Source: Candidatus Zixiibacteriota bacterium
Lineage (GTDB): Bacteria; Zixibacteria; MSB-5A5; WJJR01; JAJRUJ01
Assembly: GCA_024277855.1 (NCBI GenBank)
Contig: JAJRUJ010000104.1
Location: 1-59,076 of the forward strand
Direction: 5' to 3'
Length of the DNA: 59,076 nt
The notes under the pieces were generated by a model that was given only the letters and a program-made list of their open reading frames with translations, was not told where the DNA came from and did not search any database. Shown here one piece after another: positions 8,273-17,600 of this stretch (position 1 is the first letter of the stretch; each line of letters opens with the position of its first letter). The position numbers were made by a program, and so were the translations under genes.

Positions 8273-8770
8273 TTACCAGCCCTTGACCGTGCGGTCAACG
8301 ATCTCCTCGGTCAATTTGGCAATTGCCCGCGTCTGGCCGTCCAGTTCAATCTCGGTGTCGGCGGAATAGACGCCCCAGCCCCGCAACGCGGCTTCGCTCC
8401 AAAGTGGTTCCCCCCCGTCCCTCCGCACGAGTTCGGCCTTGATCGTGATCTCGACGAGGTACTCCTGAACCGACTCGTCGGCCTGATACGTATACGCCGA
8501 GCGCTTATAGGTCAAAACATCCCCTTTGAGCAGGCCCTCAGCGCGGGAGGGATCGGTCACGTCGATGATATTTTCGGCAACCAGGCCGTTAGTTATCCCT
8601 TCGGTAAGTTGTTCGGCCAGCCCAAATTCGGGCGTCTGGTTTTTAAATAGCGGGATACCAATCGATTTGACCAGCGGCTGCCGACCGGACTTGAACGAAT
8701 AAGGCGAACAGCCCGCCAGGATGAAAAATACCAGGAGAGCGGCACAAAGTGGCCGCGACGGAAGCTTCAT
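8273..8770 (-). CDS. lptE: LptE-like LPS-assembly lipoprotein
   Basis: A 165-residue outer-membrane lipoprotein. The signal peptide ends in lipobox LAGC (Cys about 21), followed by SPYSFKSG. The segment SIGIPLFKNQTPEFGLAEQLTEGITNGLVAEN is the conserved LptE core, in which a strand is followed by the long helix. The later ADESVQEYLVEITIKAELVRRDG gives the paired strands. LptE plugs the LptD barrel and inserts lipopolysaccharide into the outer leaflet, so it implies an LPS-type outer membrane. Its ATG overlaps the hutI stop (ATGA), so it is translationally coupled to an unrelated catabolic gene, an odd pairing. LptD is not in the window. Confidence 0.88.
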   Translation of the reverse strand: MKLPSRPLCAALLVFFILAGCSPYSFKSGRQPLVKSIGIPLFKNQTPEFGLAEQLTEGITNGLVAENIIDVTDPSRAEGLLKGDVLTYKRSAYTYQADESVQEYLVEITIKAELVRRDGGEPLWSEAALRGWGVYSADTEIELDGQTRAIAKLTEEIVDRTVKGW

Positions 8771-10029
8771 GCGACAACCCTCCCCTTTTTGATTACCCGC
8801 CGCACCAGGTTGACGCCAAAATGGTACGGCACCTGGCGGTAGTTATCGGCGTCCCAGACGACCAGATCGGCCTGTTGGCCGATTTCGACCGAACCGAGCC
8901 GGTCGCCACGGCCAATCGACCAGGCGGCGTTGGTGGTGGCGGCGCAGAATGCTTCCGCGGGTGTCATTTTATAGGTCACGCAGGCCAGGTTCATCATCAG
9001 CTGCATCGACTCAGACATGCACGAGCCGGGATTACAGTCGGTCGCCAAAGCGAGCGGGACACCAGCTTCAATCATCTGCCGCACCGGCGGTCGCTGAGGC
9101 ATATCGAGGAAATATCCCGCCCCCGGCAGGAGGACACCGAATGTCCCGGCGACGGCAAGCGCGGCGATGCCATCTGAGGAGACGTATTCGAGATGGTCAG
9201 CCGATATCGCACCCATCTCGGCCGCAAGTGACGCGCCTTCCTGATTGGTCAGTTGATCGACGTGGAATTTGAGTTGTAGCCCAAGTTCGCGGGCCTTTTG
9301 CTGCACCGTGCGGGCCTGTTCCCGGTTGAACACGCCCTGTTCGTAAAAGACATCGGAAAACTCGGCCAGTTTCCGCTCGGCGACGGCGGGAAGGATTTCA
9401 GCGGTGATCAGACGGACATAGCCCCCGTGATCGTCGCGGTATTCGGGCGGAAATTCATGCCCGGCCAATACCGTCGGCACCAGGTCGAGGACATGCCGCT
9501 CAGCCAGAGCGGCAATGACCTCGAGCATCTTGATTTCATCATCAACACTGAGGCCATAACCGCTTTTGGCCTCGACAGTGGTGGTACCAAATTTGAGCAT
9601 AGTATCAAGACGGGGCAAGGCCAGATTGACTAATTGTTGGTGGTCTGCCGCGCGGAGCGCCTTGACCGAGGAGACAATTCCGCCCCCGGCGGCCGCGATT
9701 TCGGCGTATGATTTGCCTAATGCGCGCATTTCAAATTCGAGTTCACGGGTCGCGGCAAAAACCGGGTGGGTGTGCGCATCGACCAGCCCCGGACTGACCA
9801 GCCGTCCTCGGGCGGAGAGTTCGACCGAACCGGGTTGTAAGGTGACCTGCGCTTCGGGATCGGCACCGACCCAGACAATTATGCCGTCGAGCGCGGCCAC
9901 AGAGCAACCGTTGATAATCTTGAGGCGGGAAAGATCGGCGGCCCTGCGCGGGGACAACCGTCCCCCGGCCATCGTCAGGAGTTCGCCGCAGTCGGTGAGG
10001 ATAAAGTTAGCTTCGATTTTCCCCGGCAT
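8767..10029 (-). CDS. hutI: Imidazolonepropionase
   Basis: A 420-residue amidohydrolase that opens 4-imidazolone-5-propanoate to N-formimino-L-glutamate, the third step of histidine degradation. The metal-binding DAHTHPVFA (about 84-92), the substrate loop SGYGLSVDDEIKML, the histidines of VLAGHEFP and FHVDQL, and ATDCNPGSCMSESMQLMMNLAC are all in place, and length matches the family. The rest of the hut pathway (hutH, hutU, formiminoglutamate hydrolase) is absent from the window. It starts at an ATG close to a TATAAT-containing promoter and overlaps lptE by four bases at its 3' end. Confidence 0.95.
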   Translation of the reverse strand: MPGKIEANFILTDCGELLTMAGGRLSPRRAADLSRLKIINGCSVAALDGIIVWVGADPEAQVTLQPGSVELSARGRLVSPGLVDAHTHPVFAATRELEFEMRALGKSYAEIAAAGGGIVSSVKALRAADHQQLVNLALPRLDTMLKFGTTTVEAKSGYGLSVDDEIKMLEVIAALAERHVLDLVPTVLAGHEFPPEYRDDHGGYVRLITAEILPAVAERKLAEFSDVFYEQGVFNREQARTVQQKARELGLQLKFHVDQLTNQEGASLAAEMGAISADHLEYVSSDGIAALAVAGTFGVLLPGAGYFLDMPQRPPVRQMIEAGVPLALATDCNPGSCMSESMQLMMNLACVTYKMTPAEAFCAATTNAAWSIGRGDRLGSVEIGQQADLVVWDADNYRQVPYHFGVNLVRRVIKKGRVVA

Positions 10030-10055
10030 GGTTAGTCTCCGTTGCTTACTGAATG

Positions 10056-10084
10056 ATTATACCATCCGGGTGAAGATTGCGGCA
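10056..10084 (-). promoter_or_regulatory. Possible hutI promoter
   Basis: A perfect TATAAT (minus, 10061-10056) lies 26 bp before the hutI start. The hexamer at 17 bp (TGCCGC) is a poor -35, so the promoter may need an activator. Confidence 0.35.
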
Positions 10085-10104
10085 CAAAAATCCGTGAACT
10101 ATAG

Positions 10105-12372
10105 TCAACGCAGATCCAGCGGCGTCTGCCGCTTGTTCCCCTGCTGGATATAGACACCAATCCGCTCAAAAACCAGGCGGCGATGGTCGAACTCCCCGGC
10201 CAAAGCGGCAACGATTTCGGCGGGCCTCACCGTCCCCTGGCTGGTCACCAACAGTTCCATCTCAAGGCAGGGTGTATGATCCTCGGTGGTCAGCCGCAAA
10301 GTCTGCACAAATGGCCGAATATCCTTACGGGTCGTCTTCTGTTCGGTGACCCTTTCGATTTCGAAGGACGATTCGGCCAAAAACCGCGAGAGCGATTCGG
10401 CGGGCAACTCAAGGTCGGCCGGTAAGGAAACACGATAGACGATGAGATTAATTCGTTCAAAGAGAGAACTGACTTTTTCCGGAAGCGCGAGAGTATCGAC
10501 AATGGTCAGTCCCGACGGGGCATTGCGCCGCAGGGCGTCGGAGTGTCGTTGTTCGTAATCCTGATCGAGAACAATATCGAGGTATTCGGCGCGCGAGGTC
10601 GCTCCCAGCGGTAACGGCGGACCGAATGAGATTTTGGCGCGGGGATGGAACCCCGCCGAATAGGCCACCGGAATCCGGCTGCGCCGGATCGTCCGTTCGA
10701 AAGCCCGGGTCAGGTCGAGATGAGAATAAAACCGGGCGGATCGTTCCTTGGCGTAACAAACGCGCAGCCGACGCAACGGCATTTTGGTCAACCGCCGGGT
10801 AAAAGCCGCTTTCCGCCGTCGGCGGCCAAAAACATCGGCCACTGTCGGAAGATCCTCCGGTTCGTTGGTCCGGGTATCCCCCGGCTGGGACTGCCCGGGC
10901 TGGAGAAACGGCGAAAGGGCCAAGTCGATTGGCGCACCAAATTCGGGGAGTTGCATATCGTTTTCCACTGCCGCCTGCAGGAATGCCTCCAGAATATCAA
11001 CACGTTCACCCGCTTGCGGGTCGAACGGACGCGGCGGGAGTTGGGCCAATAGCGGGCCGGCGTTCGTCCCTAGGCGGGCAAATAACTGACGCGCCAGTTC
11101 GTCGCCGGGAGAAAACGACCCGGCAAGGGCATCCCCGGGGAGACGGGTGAGCACACCGTAATGGATGGCGAGGAGCGCGTCACGGATGCGCTGATCGCAC
11201 TGATACGGTCCGCGCCAGGCCAGATCCTCGGCCGGGACCCAGCGGACACGGACCGAGCGTTTGCCTTCATAGCCCCGGGCCTTTTCATTGATCGCCCCGG
11301 CAATGGCCACCAGGGAGGACAACCCGGTGCGATAGTCTTCCCAATCGGCAAAGTAGTAATTGATCTCAATGGTTTTCCAACCCAGCCCCAGGGCGTGGAT
11401 TCCGGCCTGCGTTAACGGGTGGGCGGGAACATCATCCACCCGTTCACCACCGGGAAATAAAAGCGGCAATTTTGGTTTTAAAAAGAGCGGTCGCAATCTT
11501 TCCCAACTGCTGAGAAATGCCTCCGGGGTTATCGCCGGGAAACAAAAACTGTGCCGCGCCAGGTTGGCCCGCTGTGAAAGATGCTCGAAAACTTCAGGGA
11601 TCGCGTCAGAACACGCGGCGGGCGGACTCAGGAAACTGATTGTCTCGAACCCGGTGGCTTTGATCCCCAGAAGCACATCGCGGGCCACCGCCCGCGCGGT
11701 GCGCGCCCCTCCGGGGTGCGGGGCAACAAGCGGCCCGGCGAACAGCGGGATTTTCATCTGATCGAAGGGGGTACCGACGGTCGGTACGAGTTGTTGGGTC
11801 TCACCTCGGGCAAAAAATTGCTCGCTCGAATCCGCCGGATTGACGTCGAGTTTTCGGGACACTTGTTCGATCAACGCGGAAAAAGAAGCCGCTCCAAAAT
11901 GATCGTCCGTGACACCCGCCAGAAAAGACGGAACCAATCGACCAACCGAAACGGTCGCCGTCGGCGGCACCGTCGATTCGGTCTCACGGAGTTCACGGAG
12001 AATAAACGGGATCTGCGCGGCGGCGAGGGAGTCGGGGACGTAAAAGAGAATCCGATCGAACGCGGTCCAGGGAGTTTGTGATTCGAGTGAAAACGGCGGC
12101 CGGCCAAGTTGCTTTAATTGCTCACGCGCATCGGCGGCGAACAACACACTGCGCTCGACACTAAGACCGGGCACCGCATTGAACAAAAAATACAATTGCT
12201 GAAAATCAAAATCTCCGGTGGAAAGTTCGTATTCGGCAGGATAGACCAACAGGAGCCGGCGGTCACCCTCCCCCGCCGGCGGAACAATTCCCCGCTCTAC
12301 TCCGGCATAACGGCCGGGTTTTATAATATAGGGGAAAAAGTTGATTTGCGGTATAAAGCTCGCTTCGCTCAC
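10105..12372 (-). CDS. Radical-SAM-like (TIGR03960-type) / DUF2344 fusion lacking the cluster cysteines
   Basis: A 755-residue protein. The C-terminal ~220 residues (RRLRVCYAKERSARFYSHLDL... FHPRAKISFGPPLPLG) are a DUF2344 (TIGR03936) domain. The N-terminal part starts like TIGR03960 proteins (KPGRYAGVERG..., LLLVYPAEYEL, LFNAVPG, PPFSLESQTP, FDRILFYV). In TIGR03960 a CxxxCxxC motif that binds the 4Fe-4S cluster would follow, but no such triad exists here; the few cysteines are scattered. The region after it still resembles a TIM barrel (GFETISFLSP, WVPAEDLAWRGPYQ). The start is a GTG preceded by a G-rich ribosome site. The intact family usually neighbours rng and rplU/rpmA. A loss of radical chemistry with retention of binding is inferred. 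Confidence 0.82.
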   Translation of the reverse strand: MSEASFIPQINFFPYIIKPGRYAGVERGIVPPAGEGDRRLLLVYPAEYELSTGDFDFQQLYFLFNAVPGLSVERSVLFAADAREQLKQLGRPPFSLESQTPWTAFDRILFYVPDSLAAAQIPFILRELRETESTVPPTATVSVGRLVPSFLAGVTDDHFGAASFSALIEQVSRKLDVNPADSSEQFFARGETQQLVPTVGTPFDQMKIPLFAGPLVAPHPGGARTARAVARDVLLGIKATGFETISFLSPPAACSDAIPEVFEHLSQRANLARHSFCFPAITPEAFLSSWERLRPLFLKPKLPLLFPGGERVDDVPAHPLTQAGIHALGLGWKTIEINYYFADWEDYRTGLSSLVAIAGAINEKARGYEGKRSVRVRWVPAEDLAWRGPYQCDQRIRDALLAIHYGVLTRLPGDALAGSFSPGDELARQLFARLGTNAGPLLAQLPPRPFDPQAGERVDILEAFLQAAVENDMQLPEFGAPIDLALSPFLQPGQSQPGDTRTNEPEDLPTVADVFGRRRRKAAFTRRLTKMPLRRLRVCYAKERSARFYSHLDLTRAFERTIRRSRIPVAYSAGFHPRAKISFGPPLPLGATSRAEYLDIVLDQDYEQRHSDALRRNAPSGLTIVDTLALPEKVSSLFERINLIVYRVSLPADLELPAESLSRFLAESSFEIERVTEQKTTRKDIRPFVQTLRLTTEDHTPCLEMELLVTSQGTVRPAEIVAALAGEFDHRRLVFERIGVYIQQGNKRQTPLDLR

Positions 12373-12444
12373 GAGGTTGGTTCCCCCCGATGCCCGACCC
12401 GGTGCGGGTGAGATAACGACCCCGGGAACGCGGCAAAACAGTGC

Positions 12445-12636
12445 TTATCCGTAGATTTCTTTTTGATTACACTTGCAGACACTGACAAAACGTTCGCGCA
12501 GTTTCCAGGAACCCTTCGGGTTATTATTCGTCGGTTCCATCACCAAAATGTTTTCGATGGGGGCCTCGCATGTCGGACATATTATCTCATGCTTTTTCGA
12601 ACTCATTTTGTCCGCAAACGATTTAGCTTTAGCCAT
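12445..12636 (-). CDS. Small zinc-ribbon protein
   Basis: A 63-residue basic protein with one CPTC knuckle (about 20-23) and a second CKC near the C-terminus (about 54-56), spaced like a zinc ribbon. The middle segment EPTNNNPKGSWKLRERFVSVC is polar. A strong ribosome site (AGGAGGTGAAG) and a near-consensus promoter precede it, so high expression is likely. It belongs to no family recognised here. Nucleic-acid or protein binding is the general role of such ribbons, but nothing specific can be said. Confidence 0.8.
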   Translation of the reverse strand: MAKAKSFADKMSSKKHEIICPTCEAPIENILVMEPTNNNPKGSWKLRERFVSVCKCNQKEIYG

Positions 12637-12660
12637 GGTACTTCACCTCCTCAGCCCGGT

Positions 12661-12688
12661 ATTATAGCTGAAAGTCGAAAAAAGTCAA
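12661..12688 (-). promoter_or_regulatory. Strong promoter of the zinc-ribbon gene
   Basis: Minus strand TTGACT (12688-12683), 16-bp spacer, perfect TATAAT (12666-12661). The start would fall near 12654, leaving a short leader that carries AGGAGG before the ATG at 12636. Confidence 0.75.
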
Positions 12689-12806
12689 TCGCTATATGCA
12701 GATACCACACTGTCGGCCGTTAAGTTTGTCTTTTTGTCCGGGTTGGCGCATAGATCGAAAAGACGCTTCAGGGTGAAGATTGGGTACCATTTTGCCGCAG
12801 TATGAT

Positions 12807-13442
12807 TTAGAGCAGACCTTCTTTGGTTGCCGGGGATTGTGCCGACTGCTTGAAACGGAGGGTGATTGGTTCTCCGTCGGGCACCGGGATACTGCACGCC
12901 GGCAATTCGAGGTCGACTTTTTTGCCCTCGAGTCGAACAATGCGGCCGGGTGTCCCCACGACAGTGGAATTAGGCGGGACATCCTTCATATAGATGAAGG
13001 TTTCCGCGCCGATTCGCGAATTTTCACCAACTGTCACCGCACCGAGCAGGACTGCCCCGGTCCCGATAAAAACATTGTCGCTCAGTGTCGGGTGTCGCTT
13101 ACCGCCGTGTTTGCCGGTGCCGCCAAGGGTAACATTATGAAACAGCACACAGTTGCGGCCGATTTCTGCGGTTTCACCGACAACGGTGCCGGTGCCGTGA
13201 TCGATAAAAAAACCGGGACCGATTTTCGCGCCGGGATGAATCTCCACACCGGTAAATAAACGAGCGAAAACCTGGATCAGTCTCGGAATAACCGGCAAGC
13301 CCAGCTTATACAGCGGGTGCGCCAGCCGATGGAGAAAGATGGCATGTAACGGCGTGTGGCACAACAAAGTTTCGATAATATTCCTGGCCGCCGGGTCGTT
13401 GATACGGACGGCCTTGATGTCGGCAATCATGGTCTTGAACAT
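12807..13442 (-). CDS. cysE: Serine O-acetyltransferase
   Basis: A 211-residue hexapeptide-repeat enzyme that acetylates L-serine to O-acetylserine, the precursor used by CysK. The ATG at 13442 is preferred over one ten codons upstream because AGAGGAAAG lies nine bases before it. The N-terminal helical part (to about 95) is followed by the left-handed beta-helix with DHGTGTVVGETAEIG, which bears the catalytic Asp-His, and GGTGKHGGKRHPTLSDNVFIG. The C-terminus ends in ...KEGLL instead of the usual Ile that inserts into the CysK active site, so complex formation is uncertain. It lies 119 bp downstream of cysK. Confidence 0.95.
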   Translation of the reverse strand: MFKTMIADIKAVRINDPAARNIIETLLCHTPLHAIFLHRLAHPLYKLGLPVIPRLIQVFARLFTGVEIHPGAKIGPGFFIDHGTGTVVGETAEIGRNCVLFHNVTLGGTGKHGGKRHPTLSDNVFIGTGAVLLGAVTVGENSRIGAETFIYMKDVPPNSTVVGTPGRIVRLEGKKVDLELPACSIPVPDGEPITLRFKQSAQSPATKEGLL

Positions 13443-13561
13443 GGTTGAAATCTTTCCTCTGTTTTCTCCCAAATCAGGGTAATACTTCCCGCTCTATATA
13501 TATACGTATCGGCGGGATGCCGGTCGGACTGAGGAGTGCGGAGACCGGGCCGGGACGCGAA

Positions 13562-14491
13562 CTACCGGGCAATCCCGGCAAACAAATCAGTCGTCAGATA
13601 CCGTTCGCCGGTATCCGGGAACACGACGAGTACAGTCTGCCCCTTGCCGGCTTTTTGGGCGACTTGCAGGGCGGCAAACATGTTGGCGCCGCTGGAGATA
13701 CCAGCCAGGATCCCTTCCTCGGCGGCCAGCCGCTGAGCGGTAGCCAGGGCGTCCTCATCGGTAACCGGGATAATCTGGTCAACAACGTCGCCGTTATATA
13801 CCGCCGGGACAAACCCGGCCCCGATTCCCTGGATGCGATGCGGGCCGGGCGATCCGCCGGAAAGGATCGGCGATTTGGCCGGTTCGACCGCAACAGCTTT
13901 CAGGTCGGGAAATTCTTTTTTCAATATTTCGGTAGCACCGGTAATTGTACCGCCGGTACCCACACCGACAACAAAATAGTCAAGGCCGGTATCCTTGAAA
14001 TCGGCGATGATTTCTTTCGCCGTTGTCTTGCGGTGGATTTCCGGATTCGCCGGATTGTCAAACTGTTGCGGTTGATAATATCCATGTTCCTCGGCCAGTT
14101 CGGCGGCCCGGGCAATCGCGCCCGGCATCCCCTTGGGCGCTTCGGTAAGGACCAACTCGGAACCAAAGAATTTGAGAATGGCCCGCCGTTCTCTGCTCAT
14201 CGACTCCGGCATGGTGAAGACAGTCTTGTAGCCGCGCGCGGCGGCGACCATCGCCAGGGCGATCCCGGTATTGCCCGAGGTCGGCTCGATGATGGTCATC
14301 CCCGGTTTGAGTTCGCCGGATTTTTCGGCGGCGTCGATCATGGCCAGGCCAATCCGATCTTTGACACTGGCGCAGGGATTGAACGACTCGAGCTTGGCGT
14401 ACACAACAGCGTCAGCGTTGCCGGTCAGGCGATTGATCCGCACATGCGGAGTATTGCCTATGGTTTGGAGAATGTTGTCGAATCGGGCCAT
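13562..14491 (-). CDS. cysK: Cysteine synthase A
   Basis: A 309-residue PLP enzyme of fold type II that replaces the acetyl group of O-acetylserine with sulfide to give cysteine. The PLP lysine is in SVKDRIG (about 43), the PLP-phosphate loop is GTGGTITG, the substrate loop is [12 protein letters not shown], and ISSGAN carries the serine facing the pyridine nitrogen. Length and order match CysK closely. AAGGAG precedes the ATG by about seven bases. It is the first gene of a cysK-cysE pair. Confidence 0.96.
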   Translation of the reverse strand: MARFDNILQTIGNTPHVRINRLTGNADAVVYAKLESFNPCASVKDRIGLAMIDAAEKSGELKPGMTIIEPTSGNTGIALAMVAAARGYKTVFTMPESMSRERRAILKFFGSELVLTEAPKGMPGAIARAAELAEEHGYYQPQQFDNPANPEIHRKTTAKEIIADFKDTGLDYFVVGVGTGGTITGATEILKKEFPDLKAVAVEPAKSPILSGGSPGPHRIQGIGAGFVPAVYNGDVVDQIIPVTDEDALATAQRLAAEEGILAGISSGANMFAALQVAQKAGKGQTVLVVFPDTGERYLTTDLFAGIAR

Positions 14492-14621
14492 CGGATTTGC
14501 TCCTTGTTTCTTCTGGTTATCGGCAGGTATTTGTTTAGACGCTACGGACGGCCTTAATATTGATGGTTATTATCACGATTTCATTAATTCTCACTAAAAA
14601 ATAATTTATTCAAAACGGCAA

Positions 14622-14643
14622 CAGGCGCCCGAACGGGCGCCTG
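14622..14643 (-). terminator. Terminator-like hairpin after the giant PKD protein
   Basis: A perfect 9-bp stem (CAGGCGCCC / GGGCGCCTG) with a 4-nt loop lies 32 bp after the stop of the PKD gene. On the minus strand it is followed by TTGCCGTTTTG, so the T-tract is weak. Confidence 0.6.
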
Positions 14644-14674
14644 CGGCAAATGGAAATTTGCAGAGTCTCTTCCC

Positions 14675-17600
14675 TTATTTAAGCAGGATCATCTTGCGTG
14701 TTTGCAGGTTTTCGCCGGCGCGAAGACGATAAAAATACATCCCCGATGCAACAGTGCGGCCGTCGGCGGTGAGCCCATCCCAGACAATGACATGACGCCC
14801 CGCGGTCCGATATTCGGCGACCGGCGTAGCGACTTTCTCCCCTCGGGTATTAAATATGACTAACTCGACCTCAGCCGGGGCCGGCAGAATAAAAGTGATG
14901 ACGGTCCGGGCATTAAAGGGGTTCGGATAGTTTTGCATGAGTTCGAACTGTCTCGGTGGGCCATTATCGGCCAGACCGACCCAACTGCCGAGGATTTCGC
15001 GCAGTTCCGAGGCGGACTGCCGGTTGGGGCAAAAATCAATGGCGGCAAGCATCGAACCGATGATGTCACCGCTCAATGATGACAACTCATCAAAAAACGC
15101 CTGTTCGCGCGCCAGCGGCGCGGTACGAACTGCCGACCAAAATTCGAGAATCGGGCAAATATCGAGCGAGTCGATATCGCCGTCGCCGTCGGTATCAGCA
15201 TAGGTCGCGGCCGAATCCGGCCACAGGTTGGCCGGCTGTGCCGAGAACGATTCGTAGGCCAGCGGTCGCGGCGGCCCGGTGGTTGACCAAAACCGTCCGA
15301 GGGGAAGAACATCCCGCTCATCGACCTCGCCGTTGTCATCAGCATCACCGGGGAATACGCCCGGGCCGGTGACAAATTTGAAATCGTAGTCATCAACCGG
15401 AGAACCTTCCTCCAGACCGTCAGCGTCGCCGTCGAGATGGTTATAAACGGTGTCGGTAACATAGCGCGATTGGATCCGGACAAACAGCGTATCGAAAGCG
15501 GGCCAAAACTCATTACCCGAAAACGTGGCCAGCTTGCCGACGGTTTGGCATGAGCCGGCCAGATTAGCGCCGGTCCGCGCCGAGCGGACAACGACCGAGG
15601 TGTCGGTATCATCGACTCGGATCGGTTCTGAAAACTCGAACTGGAGCGGCGCGTTGATCAATACATCATTCTCCAGATTGGCCGGATCGGTACTGACCAC
15701 TACCGGTGCGTCCTGCTCGGGAATACCTCGGCCGGTGAGGAGAATCATCGTATCCCGAACGACCGGATCGTTGGTGAAAACTCGAACCGACCCGTCGTAA
15801 GTTAGACGGTCCGGCGGCCCGAAATTCACCGGGAAAGTGTAGGCGGTCGATGGGTCGACAATAACGTCGGTGACCGGAGTGATGCTGAACCCCTCACCCA
15901 CAACCCTCAGCGAATCAATCGTCAGGGTAAACCCGCTCTCGGTCGAGGCGGTGTTGACCACCCGCGCGGGGAGACTCGCCGAGAATCGGGTGTCGACTGA
16001 ATCGAAGTCAATCGTGAATGGATTCAAAGCCAGGATAGAGGTCCCCTCATGCTCGAAGACAATAAGGTTCGTGTCGGCAAAACCGAGGGTGGAATCGACG
16101 GCAAACAAACTGACCGTATACTGTCCCGACGGGAGGTCATCGGACGGCGTGAGCCATAATTGGTGGGGCACGGCGGCCAGGGCGGCAAGCGGCTCAATCA
16201 GCTCTGTTTTCAATTCGCCCCGATAGGGAGTCGGCTCGACTTTCACACTGAAGATGATCGGATTCGGATAGGGCAGTCCTTGCAACGTATCGACCGTCAG
16301 GGGGTAGATAGTTGTCTTACCCGTCTGAAAAGGTTCACCCACCCGGGCATCAAATCCGCCGACGACGACACAGCCTGACCGCTTCACTGCGATGCCCTCG
16401 CCGCAGCCGGACGAAACCGACAGGTTAACATCATATTCACCGGCAAATCGATACGTATGAACGGGGCTGGTTTCGGTGGATGTTTCACCGTCGCCAAATT
16501 CCCATAACCAGCTTGATGGTTCATTGACCGACCGGTCGACGAATTCATAAGTAAACGGAGCAAATCCGACCGATGACGGGCAATCATAATCGGCAATCGG
16601 GACATCACGAGCAACAATGGTCTCCGGCAAAGGCATCACATCGACGCCGCACTCATGGGTGATTTCCAATTCCGGTTCGTACTCACCGACAGCGGTGTAG
16701 GTATGGCTCACATTCCGGCCGCTGGCGCTGTCACCGTCGCCGAACCGCCAAAGATATTCTGAAATTTCTCCGGTCGATGTTGCGGAGAAGGCGATTTGTA
16801 ACGGGAGGCAGCCGTCGGTCAGATCGGCGGCGGGAACGGCAGACGGCCGCTGCCGAACGCCGATATAATCCTGATTGACCACCTCGCCGGTACCACAGAG
16901 GCCGGTGGCGATTAATTGGACTGAAAAGGTATCGCCATATTCGTAAGTATGAACCGGGTTCCGTTCAGTCGATTGATTGTTATCGCCAAAATCCCAACGG
17001 AATGACGTAAGTGATTCCTCCGCAACCGCATAGAAACGCACTTGAAACGGCGTACAGGCGGGTTCGCCACCCAGTGAATCCGCATCGGCCGACGAGACAA
17101 TCGACAGGACGGGAACCCTCTCGGCCTGGATGTATTCACTTTTGATTGTGGTCGTCGGGCCGCAGATATTGGTGACGGTCAGTTGGACGGTGTGATGACC
17201 GGCGGTAGTGTACGTATGGGTCGGCGCCATATCCTGCGATTGGTTACCGTCCCCGAAGTCCCAAAGATACTCGTCAGCCGTGCCGCTGACTGTCGGAGTG
17301 AAGGTGACCGCAAAAGGAACGCAGCCGAAGGTCGTGTCCGCATTGAAATCAACCTGCAGATTGCCAAACACTGAAACATAATCTTCGCGGACGAGCGTGT
17401 CGCTGTCGAAATCGCCGTCGGCGATCAGCGTGACCGAATAGACCCCGGATGTGAGATATTGGTGTGTGGGATTTTTTTCAGAGGAGAATTCACCATCGCC
17501 GAAATCCCATAACCATTGTTCGTCGATGCAACTCGATAGATTAGTGAAATCGACCGACAGCGGCCGACAGCCGGTCAGCACCGTCGCGGAAAAATCGGCC

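Noticed and set aside
13445-14557. Long open frame on the plus strand opposite cysE/cysK
   Set aside because: It mirrors the codon pattern of two certain genes on the other strand, has no ribosome site and encodes no recognisable protein. The same applies to long antisense frames at 22026-22919 and 24544-25773.
16450-17550. Evenly spaced repeats resembling a CRISPR or tandem array
   Set aside because: The repeats are the PKD domains of one protein, about 240-270 bp apart and diverged; no identical repeat-spacer units occur.
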